Positions 1 to 8,525 of a stretch of 55,055 nt of DNA are shown one piece after another. The stretch lies in contig NZ_PDZB01000021.1 in NCBI RefSeq assembly GCF_002743335.1, forward strand, positions 1-55,055, given 5' to 3'. The position numbers and the translations under genes are program-made. The notes below the pieces were generated by a model that was not told the origin of the DNA, ran no database searches, and was given only the letters and a program-made list of their open reading frames with translations. Source of the DNA: Sporosarcina sp. P32b (GTDB lineage Bacteria > Bacillota > Bacilli > Bacillales_A > Planococcaceae). Position 1 is the stretch's first letter. Every line of letters begins with the position of its first letter.

Positions 1-330
1 CAGTGCCGCTTATTACGTACGCCTGAAAGAAACGTAATAAGCCAGCACTTCAACGACTAAAAACAACTACCCGAACTGCCCCACACCCAATCCAACGAAG
101 GCGACTGCTGTGGTAGGCGTAGCGAAGAGACAAAGACAGGCCCTGTCTCTGGCTCATCGCGAAAGCCATCCACCAGCGCCGAAGTGCGGACAATGGACTT
201 GCCACTTACATAGACAGCTAAACCACAACCTCCTGATTAACCAGGAAAAGAAAGTGAACGTGCTAGAACCACAACCCAACGCCGCTTATTACGCACAATT
301 AACAGAAACATAATCCGACAGCACTTCGCC
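1..330 (-). repeat. Structured ~283-bp repeat, left copy (about 1.15 units, runs off the window)
   Basis: Read on the minus strand this stretch matches the three tandem units at 54190-55055 almost base for base. Shared landmarks are GGTTTAGCTG (here 215-224 as its complement), GGCGCTGGTGGATGGC, CCTACCACAGCAG and CGTAATAAGCGGC. It contains a 19-bp imperfect hairpin whose arms begin GCGATGAG and end TCTTCGC, and a second hairpin at 1-55 whose stem GCTTATTACGT/ACGTAATAAGC is longer than in the right copies. It lies directly downstream of the LysR gene in that gene's direction, just as the right array lies downstream of the aminotransferase gene. Open frames inside it are ignored as non-genic. 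The function is unknown. Confidence 0.85.
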
Positions 331-353
331 AGCCAAGCAGCCAGAAAAGAACA

Positions 354-1268
354 TCACGATGTCGGTTCAACATTCAAAACCGTCAAATCCTCGCTGTTCT
401 TCAACAACTCAATAAACACCTGCAACGCCTTCGTTTGAAACGGCGAATTCGTCACAATAGAGAAATGACGCTTGAATGGGGTTCCTTTCACCGATAGCGT
501 CGTCAAATCACCATAGCGCAATTCCTTTTGAATCGCCCACTGTGACAATAAACTGACGCCGAGTCCTGCTTCGACAGATTCTTTAATCGGCTGTGTGCTG
601 CTGAACTGCATAATACGCTTTGGATAGAATCCAGACTGGGAGAAGAATAACTCTGCCGCTTCGCGTGTACCTGAGCCTTCTTCGCGTAAAAGCCAAATAT
701 CATCTTCTAATTCAGTAATGGATTGACGCCCTGTTTTCTGTGAAAGCGGATGATCGATAGAAGTCACGATGTACATTTCGTCTTCTGCAAAGTCTTCATT
801 TTGAAGTGGTGCAGCTTCTTTGAAATGTCCTTCGATTAATCCGACGTCGAGCTGGTGCGTGATGACTAACTCCGCGATGTCTGCTGTATTGCCAATGGTG
901 ACTTGTGGTTCAATCGATGGATAGTCTGCGACTAGTTTAGACAGAATATGGGGGAGGACATACTCACCGAATGTGTAGCTTGCCCCAATCGTAAGAGGGC
1001 CGCTAGCTTTATTGGCCAAGTCATCGACTAAGTTTTGCATTTTTGTATACAGTCCCGCAATTTCTTTTGCGTGATGATAGACAATTTCTCCCGCTTGGTT
1101 CAGACGTACGTATTTATTAGTCCGCTCAAGCAATCGCACCCCAATGGTTTCTTCGAATGAACGAATGTATTGACTGACAGCGGGTTGAGTCATATGTAGT
1201 TCTTCCGCTGCTCTAGAGAAGTTCTTTTGCTCGGCTACCTCGATGAATACTTGCAGTTGCTGATCGAT
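354..1268 (-). CDS. LysR-family transcriptional regulator (YeiE/CysL-like), apparent ATC start
   Basis: A one-component DNA-binding regulator with an N-terminal winged helix-turn-helix (TQPAVSQYIRSFEE, about residues 26-39) and a periplasmic-binding-like effector domain. The first ATG (at 1193) would remove half of the HTH. Extending the same frame upstream restores the family N-terminus (DQQLQVFIEVAEQKNFSRA) and reaches an ATC codon at 1268, nine bases after an AAAGGAG ribosome site; a TGA stop lies just before. No ATG, GTG or TTG exists there, so the start is either a rare ATC or a mutated ATG. The length from ATC is 304 residues, normal for LysR proteins. It is divergent from the yeiH-like exporter and probably controls it, as is usual for this pairing. 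The effector is not evident. Confidence 0.85.
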   Translation of the reverse strand: MDQQLQVFIEVAEQKNFSRAAEELHMTQPAVSQYIRSFEETIGVRLLERTNKYVRLNQAGEIVYHHAKEIAGLYTKMQNLVDDLANKASGPLTIGASYTFGEYVLPHILSKLVADYPSIEPQVTIGNTADIAELVITHQLDVGLIEGHFKEAAPLQNEDFAEDEMYIVTSIDHPLSQKTGRQSITELEDDIWLLREEGSGTREAAELFFSQSGFYPKRIMQFSSTQPIKESVEAGLGVSLLSQWAIQKELRYGDLTTLSVKGTPFKRHFSIVTNSPFQTKALQVFIELLKNSEDLTVLNVEPTS

Positions 1269-1310
1269 AGGGAACGACTCCTTTCATGTATATAGAATTA
1301 CTTATCATAC

Positions 1311-1323
1311 CTATTATAAATAG
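1311..1323. promoter_or_regulatory. Candidate LysR operator between the divergent genes
   Basis: CTATTATAAATAG is a perfect 13-bp palindrome with a three-base centre, in the 110-bp region between the LysR gene and the exporter gene. LysR proteins usually bind short AT-rich dyads in such divergent intervals. The assignment is by position and symmetry only. Confidence 0.35.
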
Positions 1324-1378
1324 TTATTTCTCTTATAGCTAGCCATTTTATATACTACTAGTAGGAGGTGTTGTCATC

Positions 1379-2416
1379 GTGGTTTCTTCAGATATGACTT
1401 CAGAACAGCATACACCACAACGTCCATCCAAATGGAGAGCGTGGATAGGTGGAGTAGCATTTACATTCTTTATTGCATTTTTAGGTTATTTATTAGCAAA
1501 AGTACCAGGTTTCGATCATATCGGACAATTGGCATGCGCCATTATTATCGCGGTGGCATACCGACAATTTTTCGGCTATCCTGAAATAATCCGAAGCGGG
1601 ATTGCTTTCACATCGAAACGCTTGCTTCGCGCAGCTATCATTTTATACGGTTTGAAATTAAATATAGATACGGTTTTAAGCGACGGGCTCGGCTTACTTG
1701 CTCGAGATGTAGGTGTCATCATTTTCGCCATTTTCATGACAATTTGGCTCGCTAAAGTATTCAAAGCAGATAAAAACATCTCCTTGCTTTTAGGTGTCGG
1801 GACAGGAGTTTGCGGTGCAGCTGCCATTGCAGCAGTGGCGCCGATTATTAAGGCAAAAGATGAAGACACAGCAATAGGCGTAGGGATCATCGCATTGATG
1901 GGTACGGTGTTTGCGATTGGCTACACGATTCTGCGTCCCATTCTTCCGCTTGATTCAATCGAGTACGGAATGTGGGCTGGAATCAGTCTACATGAAGTTG
2001 CGCATGTAGCTTTGGCTGGAGCACCGGCAGGAGAAGACGGCTTAGCCATTGCTTTACTGGCCAAACTTGGTCGTGTATTTCTATTAGTACCGCTCTGCTT
2101 CATTTTAATATTTATCATGAAACGTAAACATAAAGACACTGACGAAACGGGCAATAAAATTGAATTTCCATGGTTCCTTGTAGGCTTTATCATTCTAAGT
2201 ATTCTAGGAAGCTATGTGTTCGGTCACTCCATTCCTGTCTCAGACAACGTAATGGAAGGCGTCTTCACATTGACCACATGGTTACTAACAGCGGCTATGG
2301 TAGGACTTGGTCTCAATGTTAGCCTACGAGATTTAAAAGATCGCGCTATGCGACCACTGGCTGCGATGACAGTAACATCCATACTACTATCGGTCATCGC
2401 GTACTTTATTATTTGA
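1379..2416 (+). CDS. YeiH/UPF0324 family putative sulfate exporter
   Basis: An integral membrane protein of 345 residues with about ten hydrophobic segments and the family's glycine-rich central stretch (LLGVGTGVCGAAAIAAVAPI). The family is annotated as putative sulfate exporters because members neighbour LysR regulators of sulfur metabolism; direct transport data are sparse. The GTG start at 1379 is eight bases after a strong AGGAGGTG ribosome site; the next ATG, five codons in, lacks one. The gene stands alone, divergent from its likely LysR regulator, and is followed by a strong terminator. Confidence 0.85.
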   Translation: MVSSDMTSEQHTPQRPSKWRAWIGGVAFTFFIAFLGYLLAKVPGFDHIGQLACAIIIAVAYRQFFGYPEIIRSGIAFTSKRLLRAAIILYGLKLNIDTVLSDGLGLLARDVGVIIFAIFMTIWLAKVFKADKNISLLLGVGTGVCGAAAIAAVAPIIKAKDEDTAIGVGIIALMGTVFAIGYTILRPILPLDSIEYGMWAGISLHEVAHVALAGAPAGEDGLAIALLAKLGRVFLLVPLCFILIFIMKRKHKDTDETGNKIEFPWFLVGFIILSILGSYVFGHSIPVSDNVMEGVFTLTTWLLTAAMVGLGLNVSLRDLKDRAMRPLAAMTVTSILLSVIAYFII

Positions 2417-2430
2417 TTCGGTGTAGCTAT

Positions 2431-2472
2431 AAAAAGCTAGCTTCAGAGAAATTCTCCAAAGCTAGCTTTTTT
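2431..2472 (+). terminator. Rho-independent terminator after the YeiH-family gene
   Basis: A 13-bp stem AAAAAGCTAGCTT/AAGCTAGCTTTTT is followed by a T run. The loop contains a further GAGAA/TTCTC pairing. Confidence 0.85.
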
Positions 2473-2474
2473 GT

Positions 2475-2530
2475 TTGACTTTATTTAGTCCACCCCCTAA
2501 ACTATTAATTATTGGTTTAGGGGGTGGACT
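2475..2530 (+). promoter_or_regulatory. Promoter and 16-bp inverted repeat operator of the marR-MMPL operon
   Basis: AGTCCACCCCCTAAAC (2487-2502) and its exact complement GTTTAGGGGGTGGACT (2515-2530) flank a 12-base AT-rich spacer. A likely sigma-A promoter, TTGACT at 2475-2480 and TAAACT at 2498-2503 with 17-base spacing, overlaps the left arm. The right arm contains the GGGGGTGG ribosome site of the TTG-started marR gene. Binding by the MarR protein would therefore block both promoter and start region, the usual autoregulation logic for such pairs. In RNA the arms could also pair and hide the ribosome site. Confidence 0.7.
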
Positions 2531-2533
2531 ACT

Positions 2534-2980
2534 TTGAAAGATCAACTTCAAGAAGCGGTAGAACTATTTGAAGAAGTCATGATCTACGGCACGGAACACG
2601 TCGTGAAAAACTTGGATGTTCCAATCTGGAAAGACTACTCACCAGAACAAATCCAAGTTCTGAAAATACTTTCTGCCTATGGCCACCTTTCAAGCGGGCA
2701 ACTAGCAGAGATTCAAGGCGTACATAAAAGTGCCATTTCCACACGTCTCAAGAAACTAGTCGAAAAAGATCTAGTACAGTCTGAAAAAGACTTGAACGAT
2801 CAGCGGATCAATCGAATTTCATTGACCGCAAAAGGCCACGAAGTACTATCTGTTTCCAATGCGGCAATAAATGAAAGCATTGAAAACCTGTTTACAGATC
2901 AAATTGATGAGCAGGAGTTGGAACAATTCATCAAGACATTTCGTAAACTTAAATCAATTTTAGTGACGAAGGAGAGATAA
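2534..2980 (+). CDS. MarR-family transcriptional regulator (YdgJ-like)
   Basis: A 148-residue winged-helix repressor. The HTH region is SSGQLAEIQGVHKSAISTRL (about residues 54-73), followed by the wing with the family D-x-R motif (DLNDQRINRISLT). It is closest in arrangement to Bacillus subtilis YdgJ, whose gene precedes the MMPL transporter ydgH. The start is TTG at 2534, inside the right edge of the operator region, preceded by GGGGGTGG. It is followed after three bases by the transporter gene, so both are one operon, presumably autorepressed. The inducing ligand is unknown. Confidence 0.85.
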   Translation: MKDQLQEAVELFEEVMIYGTEHVVKNLDVPIWKDYSPEQIQVLKILSAYGHLSSGQLAEIQGVHKSAISTRLKKLVEKDLVQSEKDLNDQRINRISLTAKGHEVLSVSNAAINESIENLFTDQIDEQELEQFIKTFRKLKSILVTKER

Positions 2981-2983
2981 CGC

Positions 2984-5632
2984 GTGAAAACGATATTAAA
3001 ATTCAAATGGCCTATTGCGGTCGGTATCGTAATACTGACTGCAGTTTTATTTATACTAGCACCTGACTTGGCAAAGCAGGCGGAAAAAGCAGGATCCTTC
3101 CAGTTGCTCGACTCAGCAGATTCCCAAAAGGCTGCACAAATGCTAGAAGATGCGGGTGAAGCAGATGAAACCATCTCGCTAGTTTATGATCTCAATCAAC
3201 CGGCAGATAAAGTAAAGAAACAAGAAATCTCTGCGACTGCCAAAGAGATTACGGGTGCTAGCAAGATTGTGACGGATGTTCTAGATCCGTTTGAAAGTGA
3301 AGAAATGGAAGCCCAGCTCGTTTCAGAAGATCGGAAAATTGTATTGCTTCCGATCACGGTAGACGGAACAGATGATGAAATCATTCAGTTGGCTGAAAAA
3401 ATAAAAAAAGATATCGTCTCTACAGAAGATAAAGTGTATATGACGGGCGAAGCAATCATTAATAATGACGTCAATGAAAGTGCGCAAGAAGGGCTGAAAA
3501 AGACTGAAATTATTACGGTTGTATTGATTTTCGCTTTATTGCTCATAGTTTTCCGTTCGATTGTGACACCATTTGTTCCATTAGTGGCGGTAGGGATCAC
3601 CTATTTGTTAAGTCAGTCATTCGTGGCGTTCTTCATTGACTGGTTTGGGTTTCCGGTTTCGAACTATACCCAGATATTCTTAGTGGCGATTTTATTTGGA
3701 CTTGGAACGGATTATTGTATTCTGTTATTAAGTCGTTATAAAGAAGAGTTATTAGCTGGTCATGAAGTGGAAGAAGCCATTATCAATACGTATAAAACGG
3801 CAGGACGCACACTGTTCATCAGTGCACTGGCGGTATTTATCGGTTTCGCGGCAATCGGATTTGCGGACTTCCCGATATTTAAATCGGCAGTCGCAGTAGC
3901 AGTTGGGATCGCGGTGTTGATGCTCGTTCTATTTACTGTCGTACCACTGTTAATGTCTATTTTAAAAGACAAATTATTCTGGCCTGCAAAAGGTGCAGCT
4001 ACACATAAAGATAGTAAATTGTGGATTGCATTCAGTAAATTATCCGTTATGCGTCCACTACTTTCCATGTTAATCGTAGCGATCATCACAATCCCACTAT
4101 TATTGACGTACGACAATGATTTATCATTCAATACGGTAGATGAAATTGATGGAAGTAAAGAGTCTGTAATGGGATTAAATCTTATTTCAGATGCTTTTGG
4201 TGAAGGAGATTCACTACCCGTACAAGTATTGTTAAAGAAAGATTCCCCAATTGTTAAAGAAGGGGATATTACCTATTTAGAAGCGATTTCTCGAGACTTG
4301 GAGAAAGTAGAAGGAGTCAAAAGTGTTCGTACGGTTACACGACCAACTGGTGAATTGTTGGAAGACTTATATGTAGATCATCAAATCGGTTTGATGGCAG
4401 ACGGTTTGAAACAAGCGAATGATGGGATACAAGAAATTCGTTTAGGATTGGCAACGGTGCAGTATAATTTACGCGACGCAGCTAATCAATTGCCTTCAGG
4501 CGGAACGGGTGGCGGTGGCGGACTAATCCAAGCCGCAAACGGTATTGAACAAATCAACGGTCAGCTAGCGCAGATTTCTGGTGGACTGCAACAAGGACTT
4601 CCTGCGGCACAAGCAGCTGGAGGGTTGGATGCTTTAGGTAATGAATTGGATAAGATCAGTAAAGGCATTGCTGGAGCTGGATCACAAATCAACCAAAGTG
4701 GTTCGCAAATTGGCCAATTAAAAGGTGGTTTGAAGCAACTAGGTAGTGGTGTCAAAGCTTCCAAGGATGGTTTAGCTGAAGTGACGACAGGTCTTCAAGA
4801 AATTGCGGTTATGCTCGATGATATGGCGGATACGAAAAGTGTGCGCGACACGGGTTTATTCATTCCAAAAGGGACGCTCGATAATGAAGAGTTTACACCC
4901 GTCATTGACCGCTATACATTCGATGACGAAAAAGGCATCCTGATGGAAGTCATCTTGAAGGAAAACCCGTATTCTCGTGAAGCGATTTCGACGGTACATG
5001 ATATTAAAGATTCGGTGAAGCGCTCGGTTATCGGTACGCCATTTGAAGATGCAGATCTAGCCTTTAGTGGTATTTCAAGCATGAACTCGGACTTGAGTGA
5101 TATTTCATCCGCTGACTTTACGCGTACTGTCACCATTATGTTAGTAGGGTTATTCATCGTTCTGTTTGTCTTATTCCGTTCGGCGATCATGCCATTGTAT
5201 ATGATTGGTTCATTATTGCTAACATATTACACGGCGATATCTATTACGGAATTGATCTTCGTCAATGGTCTTGGCTATGACGGAATCAGTTGGGCGGTTC
5301 CATTCTTCGGATTTATTATGCTGATTGCGCTTGGCGTAGATTACTCGATCTTCTTACTCGATCGTTTCCGCGAAGAAAGTATCGGGGGTATGAAGGTCAG
5401 GGAAGCCTTGATGTATTCTATGGCGAAGATGGGTACGGTAATTATTACAGCAGCTGTGATTTTAGCAGGGACATTCGGTGCAATGATGCCTTCAGGTGTC
5501 TTGAGTCTCATGCAAATCGCAACGATTGTTATTTCAGGATTACTGCTTTATGGTTTAATTATTCTACCACTGTTAATTCCGGCTATTACGGTTTCGTTCG
5601 GCCGCGGTGTTTGGTGGCCGTTTAGAGGATAA
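2984..5632 (+). CDS. MMPL/RND family transporter (YdgH-like)
   Basis: An 882-residue membrane exporter of the MMPL branch of the RND superfamily. It has two homologous halves, each with an N-terminal transmembrane helix, a large extracellular loop and a cluster of helices; the conserved membrane motifs GTDYCILLLSRYKEE (about residue 247) and GVDYSIFLLDRFREE (about residue 784) mark the proton-relay segments. The second extracellular loop has a long heptad-rich, glycine-rich insert (residues 460-620, including GGTGGGGG), typical of Firmicute YdgH-like members. The GTG start follows GGAGAGATAACGC. It is the second gene of the marR operon and ends at a terminator. The substrate cannot be read from sequence; lipids or hydrophobic toxicants are typical of the family. 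Confidence 0.88.
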   Translation: MKTILKFKWPIAVGIVILTAVLFILAPDLAKQAEKAGSFQLLDSADSQKAAQMLEDAGEADETISLVYDLNQPADKVKKQEISATAKEITGASKIVTDVLDPFESEEMEAQLVSEDRKIVLLPITVDGTDDEIIQLAEKIKKDIVSTEDKVYMTGEAIINNDVNESAQEGLKKTEIITVVLIFALLLIVFRSIVTPFVPLVAVGITYLLSQSFVAFFIDWFGFPVSNYTQIFLVAILFGLGTDYCILLLSRYKEELLAGHEVEEAIINTYKTAGRTLFISALAVFIGFAAIGFADFPIFKSAVAVAVGIAVLMLVLFTVVPLLMSILKDKLFWPAKGAATHKDSKLWIAFSKLSVMRPLLSMLIVAIITIPLLLTYDNDLSFNTVDEIDGSKESVMGLNLISDAFGEGDSLPVQVLLKKDSPIVKEGDITYLEAISRDLEKVEGVKSVRTVTRPTGELLEDLYVDHQIGLMADGLKQANDGIQEIRLGLATVQYNLRDAANQLPSGGTGGGGGLIQAANGIEQINGQLAQISGGLQQGLPAAQAAGGLDALGNELDKISKGIAGAGSQINQSGSQIGQLKGGLKQLGSGVKASKDGLAEVTTGLQEIAVMLDDMADTKSVRDTGLFIPKGTLDNEEFTPVIDRYTFDDEKGILMEVILKENPYSREAISTVHDIKDSVKRSVIGTPFEDADLAFSGISSMNSDLSDISSADFTRTVTIMLVGLFIVLFVLFRSAIMPLYMIGSLLLTYYTAISITELIFVNGLGYDGISWAVPFFGFIMLIALGVDYSIFLLDRFREESIGGMKVREALMYSMAKMGTVIITAAVILAGTFGAMMPSGVLSLMQIATIVISGLLLYGLIILPLLIPAITVSFGRGVWWPFRG

Positions 5633-5636
5633 AGGA

Positions 5637-5671
5637 AGAGGTGCTCAGCTACTGACTGAGCATCTTTTTTG
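5637..5671 (+). terminator. Terminator after the MMPL transporter gene
   Basis: GTGCTCAG and CTGAGCAT arms with a short loop, followed by six T residues. Confidence 0.8.
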
Positions 5672-5735
5672 TCTATGTTTATAGGACCAGTCTTACAGGG
5701 TAAAGAAAGTAAAACGAATAGATTGGAGATTGCTC

Positions 5736-6935
5736 ATGATGAAGCTACATACAGGATCATTATATTGGGAGTCGACTTTTACTAAAGAAGATTTTGTGAA
5801 AGTGAATCGTCAAGATATGTATGATGTCGCAATAATAGGTGGCGGAATGTCGGGTGCATTAACTGCATACGTGCTAGCGAATGAAGGCTATTCGATCGCG
5901 TTGATTGAACAAGAGGAAGTTGGTGGGGGGAGTACTTCTGCCAATACTGGTTTATTACAGTTCTCCAACGACATTATGCTGCATGAATTGATGGAGCAAA
6001 TTGGCGAAGAGAAAGCCGTGGAATTTTATCAGGCATGTAAAAAAGCAATGGAAAATTTGCAAGACGTCGCGGAACATGCGCCGTTTGATGTTCAATTTCA
6101 TACACGCGAAAGTTTATACTATGCTAGCACAGAGGAAGATGTAGCTAGACTACGTAAAGAATTTGAGGCGTTAAAAAAGTATAGTTTTCCAGTAGAGTTT
6201 TGGGAACCTGAAGACATTGTAGCGCACTTCCCGTTTTCGCAACCCGCAGCTATCGTAACAGCAGGGGATGCAGAAGTGAATCCACTGCGTTTGTGTATGG
6301 GTGCGATTCATTACGCATATGAAAAGGGTATGGATATATTTGAGCATACGGAAGTGCTCGGGATTCAAGACATAGAAGAACGTGTGCTCATAAAAACGAC
6401 GAATGGCGAATTTCAAGCGAAGTCGGTCGTTGTCACTACTGGTTATGCGCCGACTCCTGACATGAAGATTCCTCAAAAAGACTTAAAAGTTACCTATGCA
6501 ATCGCTACACAGCCAATAGACGATTTGTCATTCTGGCATGATCGCATGATGATTTGGGAGACGAAACGGCCTTATTTATATATGCGATTAACGGATGAAA
6601 ATCGTATCGTGGCGGGTGGTTTGGATCAAAATATGGATACATTACCGAGCTCACAAGAAGAAATCGATAAGAAGTTCGCTCAATTAAAGCTAGAGTTACA
6701 AGAGCTATTTCCTAATCAGGAGCTCGATTTTGAATATGAGTGGACGGCATTATTCGGTGAGTCAACAGATGAATTACCAGTCATCGGACGTCATCCATTC
6801 GAGCCGAATATATACTACCTGATTGGATTAGGTGGTAACGGAACGGTCTACAGTATGTTAGGTGCGTATTTATTGCGTGATGAATTGGCAGGGAAGTCGA
6901 ATCCTAATGAACCTATATTGGAGATTGAACGTTAA
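5736..6935 (+). CDS. FAD-dependent oxidoreductase, DAO/glycine-oxidase superfamily
   Basis: A 399-residue flavoprotein. The N-terminal Rossmann dinucleotide site is YDVAIIGGGMSGALTAYVLA with the acidic ribose-binding residue in IALIEQEE. The C-terminal flavin contact is YLIGLGGNGTVYSML. Overall it resembles amine or amino-acid oxidases of the DAO fold, including gamma-glutamylputrescine-oxidase-like proteins, but the substrate is not clear. The ATG at 5736 lies eight bases after TTGGAG; a second ATG follows at once and a TTG at 5730 is in frame but too close to the ribosome site. The gene is monocistronic, with a terminator on each side. Confidence 0.8.
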   Translation: MMKLHTGSLYWESTFTKEDFVKVNRQDMYDVAIIGGGMSGALTAYVLANEGYSIALIEQEEVGGGSTSANTGLLQFSNDIMLHELMEQIGEEKAVEFYQACKKAMENLQDVAEHAPFDVQFHTRESLYYASTEEDVARLRKEFEALKKYSFPVEFWEPEDIVAHFPFSQPAAIVTAGDAEVNPLRLCMGAIHYAYEKGMDIFEHTEVLGIQDIEERVLIKTTNGEFQAKSVVVTTGYAPTPDMKIPQKDLKVTYAIATQPIDDLSFWHDRMMIWETKRPYLYMRLTDENRIVAGGLDQNMDTLPSSQEEIDKKFAQLKLELQELFPNQELDFEYEWTALFGESTDELPVIGRHPFEPNIYYLIGLGGNGTVYSMLGAYLLRDELAGKSNPNEPILEIER

Positions 6936-6974
6936 AAAAGCAACTGGAGAAAATTTCTCCAGTTGCTTTTTACG
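6934..6974. terminator. Bidirectional terminator between the oxidoreductase gene and citM
   Basis: An 18-bp near-perfect stem AAAAAGCAACTGGAGAAA/TTTCTCCAGTTGCTTTTT with A and T runs on both sides, placed between two convergent genes. Confidence 0.9.
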
Positions 6975-7015
6975 TGTATTTGCATGAGAAATAGTATCTT
7001 TACAGACTAGTTAAC

Positions 7016-8338
7016 TTAGAATGTGATAACACCCATAGCCATTGTAATTAGGAATAACACGATACTGAAGCCCCACATGATGAGGAATGAGTAGCGGATA
7101 TGTTTACCCATTTCCAAACCTGCAAGCCCTAATGCAAGCCATAATGCAGGAGAGAAGGGGCTAACAAATGTACCGATTATGTTTCCAACAATTAGTGCAT
7201 ATGCGATGGAAATCGATGGAACACCGAAACTAGAGACAACTTGTTCTACAATCGGCAGTAATGCGAAGTAATACGCATCCGTACTGAGCAATAGGTCAAA
7301 CGGAACGCCGAAGAGACCGATCATGATATGCAAATATGGCACAATGATTGCCGGCAGCACTTTTACTAAATCTGTGGCGATGGAGTCTAGCATATTAGCA
7401 CCGTTAAGAATACCTAGGAATGAACCGGCCGCTAGAATGATCGCCGCCATAAGTAAAGCATTTGGTGCGTGCGCCTTAATACGATCCATTTGTTCATTCA
7501 CAGAGCGATAGTTTAATGGAAGCGCGATACTGAATCCAATCATGAAGATAAAGCCTGCTGGCACTTTTCCCCAAACGAGTAATCCGATAACGCTTACGGC
7601 AATAATCACGTTGATCCAAAGCATTTTTGGACGAAGAAGCAGAGTGCCTTCAGAGTCTACATTTTGCTCATCTTCTTCTATCTCATCCAGGTCGTCATCA
7701 AAAAATCCACTTGCCGCTTTCTTAGCGATGATTCGCTTTTCGCGTAAACCGAGTATGAAAGCAAATGCGATTAATAATAGAAGACCGACGATTTGGATTT
7801 TGATTAGTGGACGCCACAATTCTGTAACGTCGACACCAAGCACAGCTGCTGCCCGTCCAAGGGGGCCACCCCACGGAACCATATTGACAATACTTGCTGA
7901 GATACCGACAAGAAGTAGTAGTAAATAAGGATTCATTTTCAATCTTTTATAGAGTGGTAAAAGCGCTGGGATTGTAATTAAGAACGTGGAGGCACCTGAG
8001 CCATCCAACTGTGCAATAGCCGCGATTACTACTGTCGCCATGGCAACTGCCACTACATTTCCACGTGAGATTTTAATCATCGTATTAATTAGCGGGTTGA
8101 ATACCCCTGCATCCTGCATAACACCGAAGAACAGAATAGCAAAGATGAACATAATGACAACGCTAATTACAGATTCAATTCCACTGTTGAAGAAATCCCC
8201 AATTTCCTTGAAGTTGAAGCCGGCAAAGAATGCGCCGAAGATGGGAACAATGACCAGACCAACAATAGGGGTAATCCGGCCACTGATCAGTAATGCCACG
8301 ATAATAAAAATAGTCAGTAATCCAATAATACTTAACAT
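7016..8338 (-). CDS. citM: CitMHS family metal-citrate proton symporter
   Basis: A 440-residue transporter with about twelve hydrophobic segments, matching the length of Bacillus CitM (433 residues). Features include LDGSGASTFLITIPALLPLY (about residues 110-129) and the cytoplasmic acidic loop DDDLDEIEEDEQN. Family members import citrate complexed with Mg2+ or other divalent cations. The start is the ATG at 8338, preceded by GGAGGG; a longer frame reaching 8392 lacks a ribosome site. It is the last gene in the order citS-citT-citM, all on the minus strand, so the two-component system encoded upstream is its likely activator. A cre site lies in its leader. The metal preference cannot be told apart from CitH-like members by sequence reading. 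Confidence 0.88.
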   Translation of the reverse strand: MLSIIGLLTIFIIVALLISGRITPIVGLVIVPIFGAFFAGFNFKEIGDFFNSGIESVISVVIMFIFAILFFGVMQDAGVFNPLINTMIKISRGNVVAVAMATVVIAAIAQLDGSGASTFLITIPALLPLYKRLKMNPYLLLLLVGISASIVNMVPWGGPLGRAAAVLGVDVTELWRPLIKIQIVGLLLLIAFAFILGLREKRIIAKKAASGFFDDDLDEIEEDEQNVDSEGTLLLRPKMLWINVIIAVSVIGLLVWGKVPAGFIFMIGFSIALPLNYRSVNEQMDRIKAHAPNALLMAAIILAAGSFLGILNGANMLDSIATDLVKVLPAIIVPYLHIMIGLFGVPFDLLLSTDAYYFALLPIVEQVVSSFGVPSISIAYALIVGNIIGTFVSPFSPALWLALGLAGLEMGKHIRYSFLIMWGFSIVLFLITMAMGVITF

Positions 8339-8377
8339 AGCGATTTCCCTCCAATGGATAAAATGATGAAAGAAAGA

Positions 8378-8391
8378 TGTAAGCGGATACA
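8378..8391. promoter_or_regulatory. cre site (CcpA catabolite control) upstream of citM
   Basis: TGTAAGCGGATACA fits the relaxed cre consensus WTGNNARCGNWWWCA with AT flanks, and differs at one position from the strict TGWAANCGNTNWCA form. It lies 40-53 bases before the citM start. In B. subtilis, citM is CcpA-repressed, so site and context agree. Confidence 0.7.
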
Positions 8392-8494
8392 AATAGAAGT
8401 ATCTGAATATACTCTCTTAAGCTGTCCATAATGTACCATGTCGAAAAGTCGCTAAAAAGCTTGTGATCATAAGGCGGATATAGTTTTTATTATG

Positions 8495-8514
8495 CATTTT
8501 GTTCATTTTGTTCA
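8495..8514 (-). promoter_or_regulatory. Direct repeat upstream of citM, candidate CitT site
   Basis: On the minus strand AACAAAATG is repeated in tandem (TGAACAAAATGAACAAAATG), about 160-175 bases before citM and just after the citT stop codon. CitT-type regulators activate from AT-rich direct repeats upstream of citM. The link here is by position only. Confidence 0.4.
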
Positions 8515-8525
8515 CGAGCAAGCAT

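Noticed and set aside
110..313. 67-codon frame in the left repeat copy
   Set aside because: It falls wholly inside the structured repeat and has no counterpart at the same phase in the right copies.
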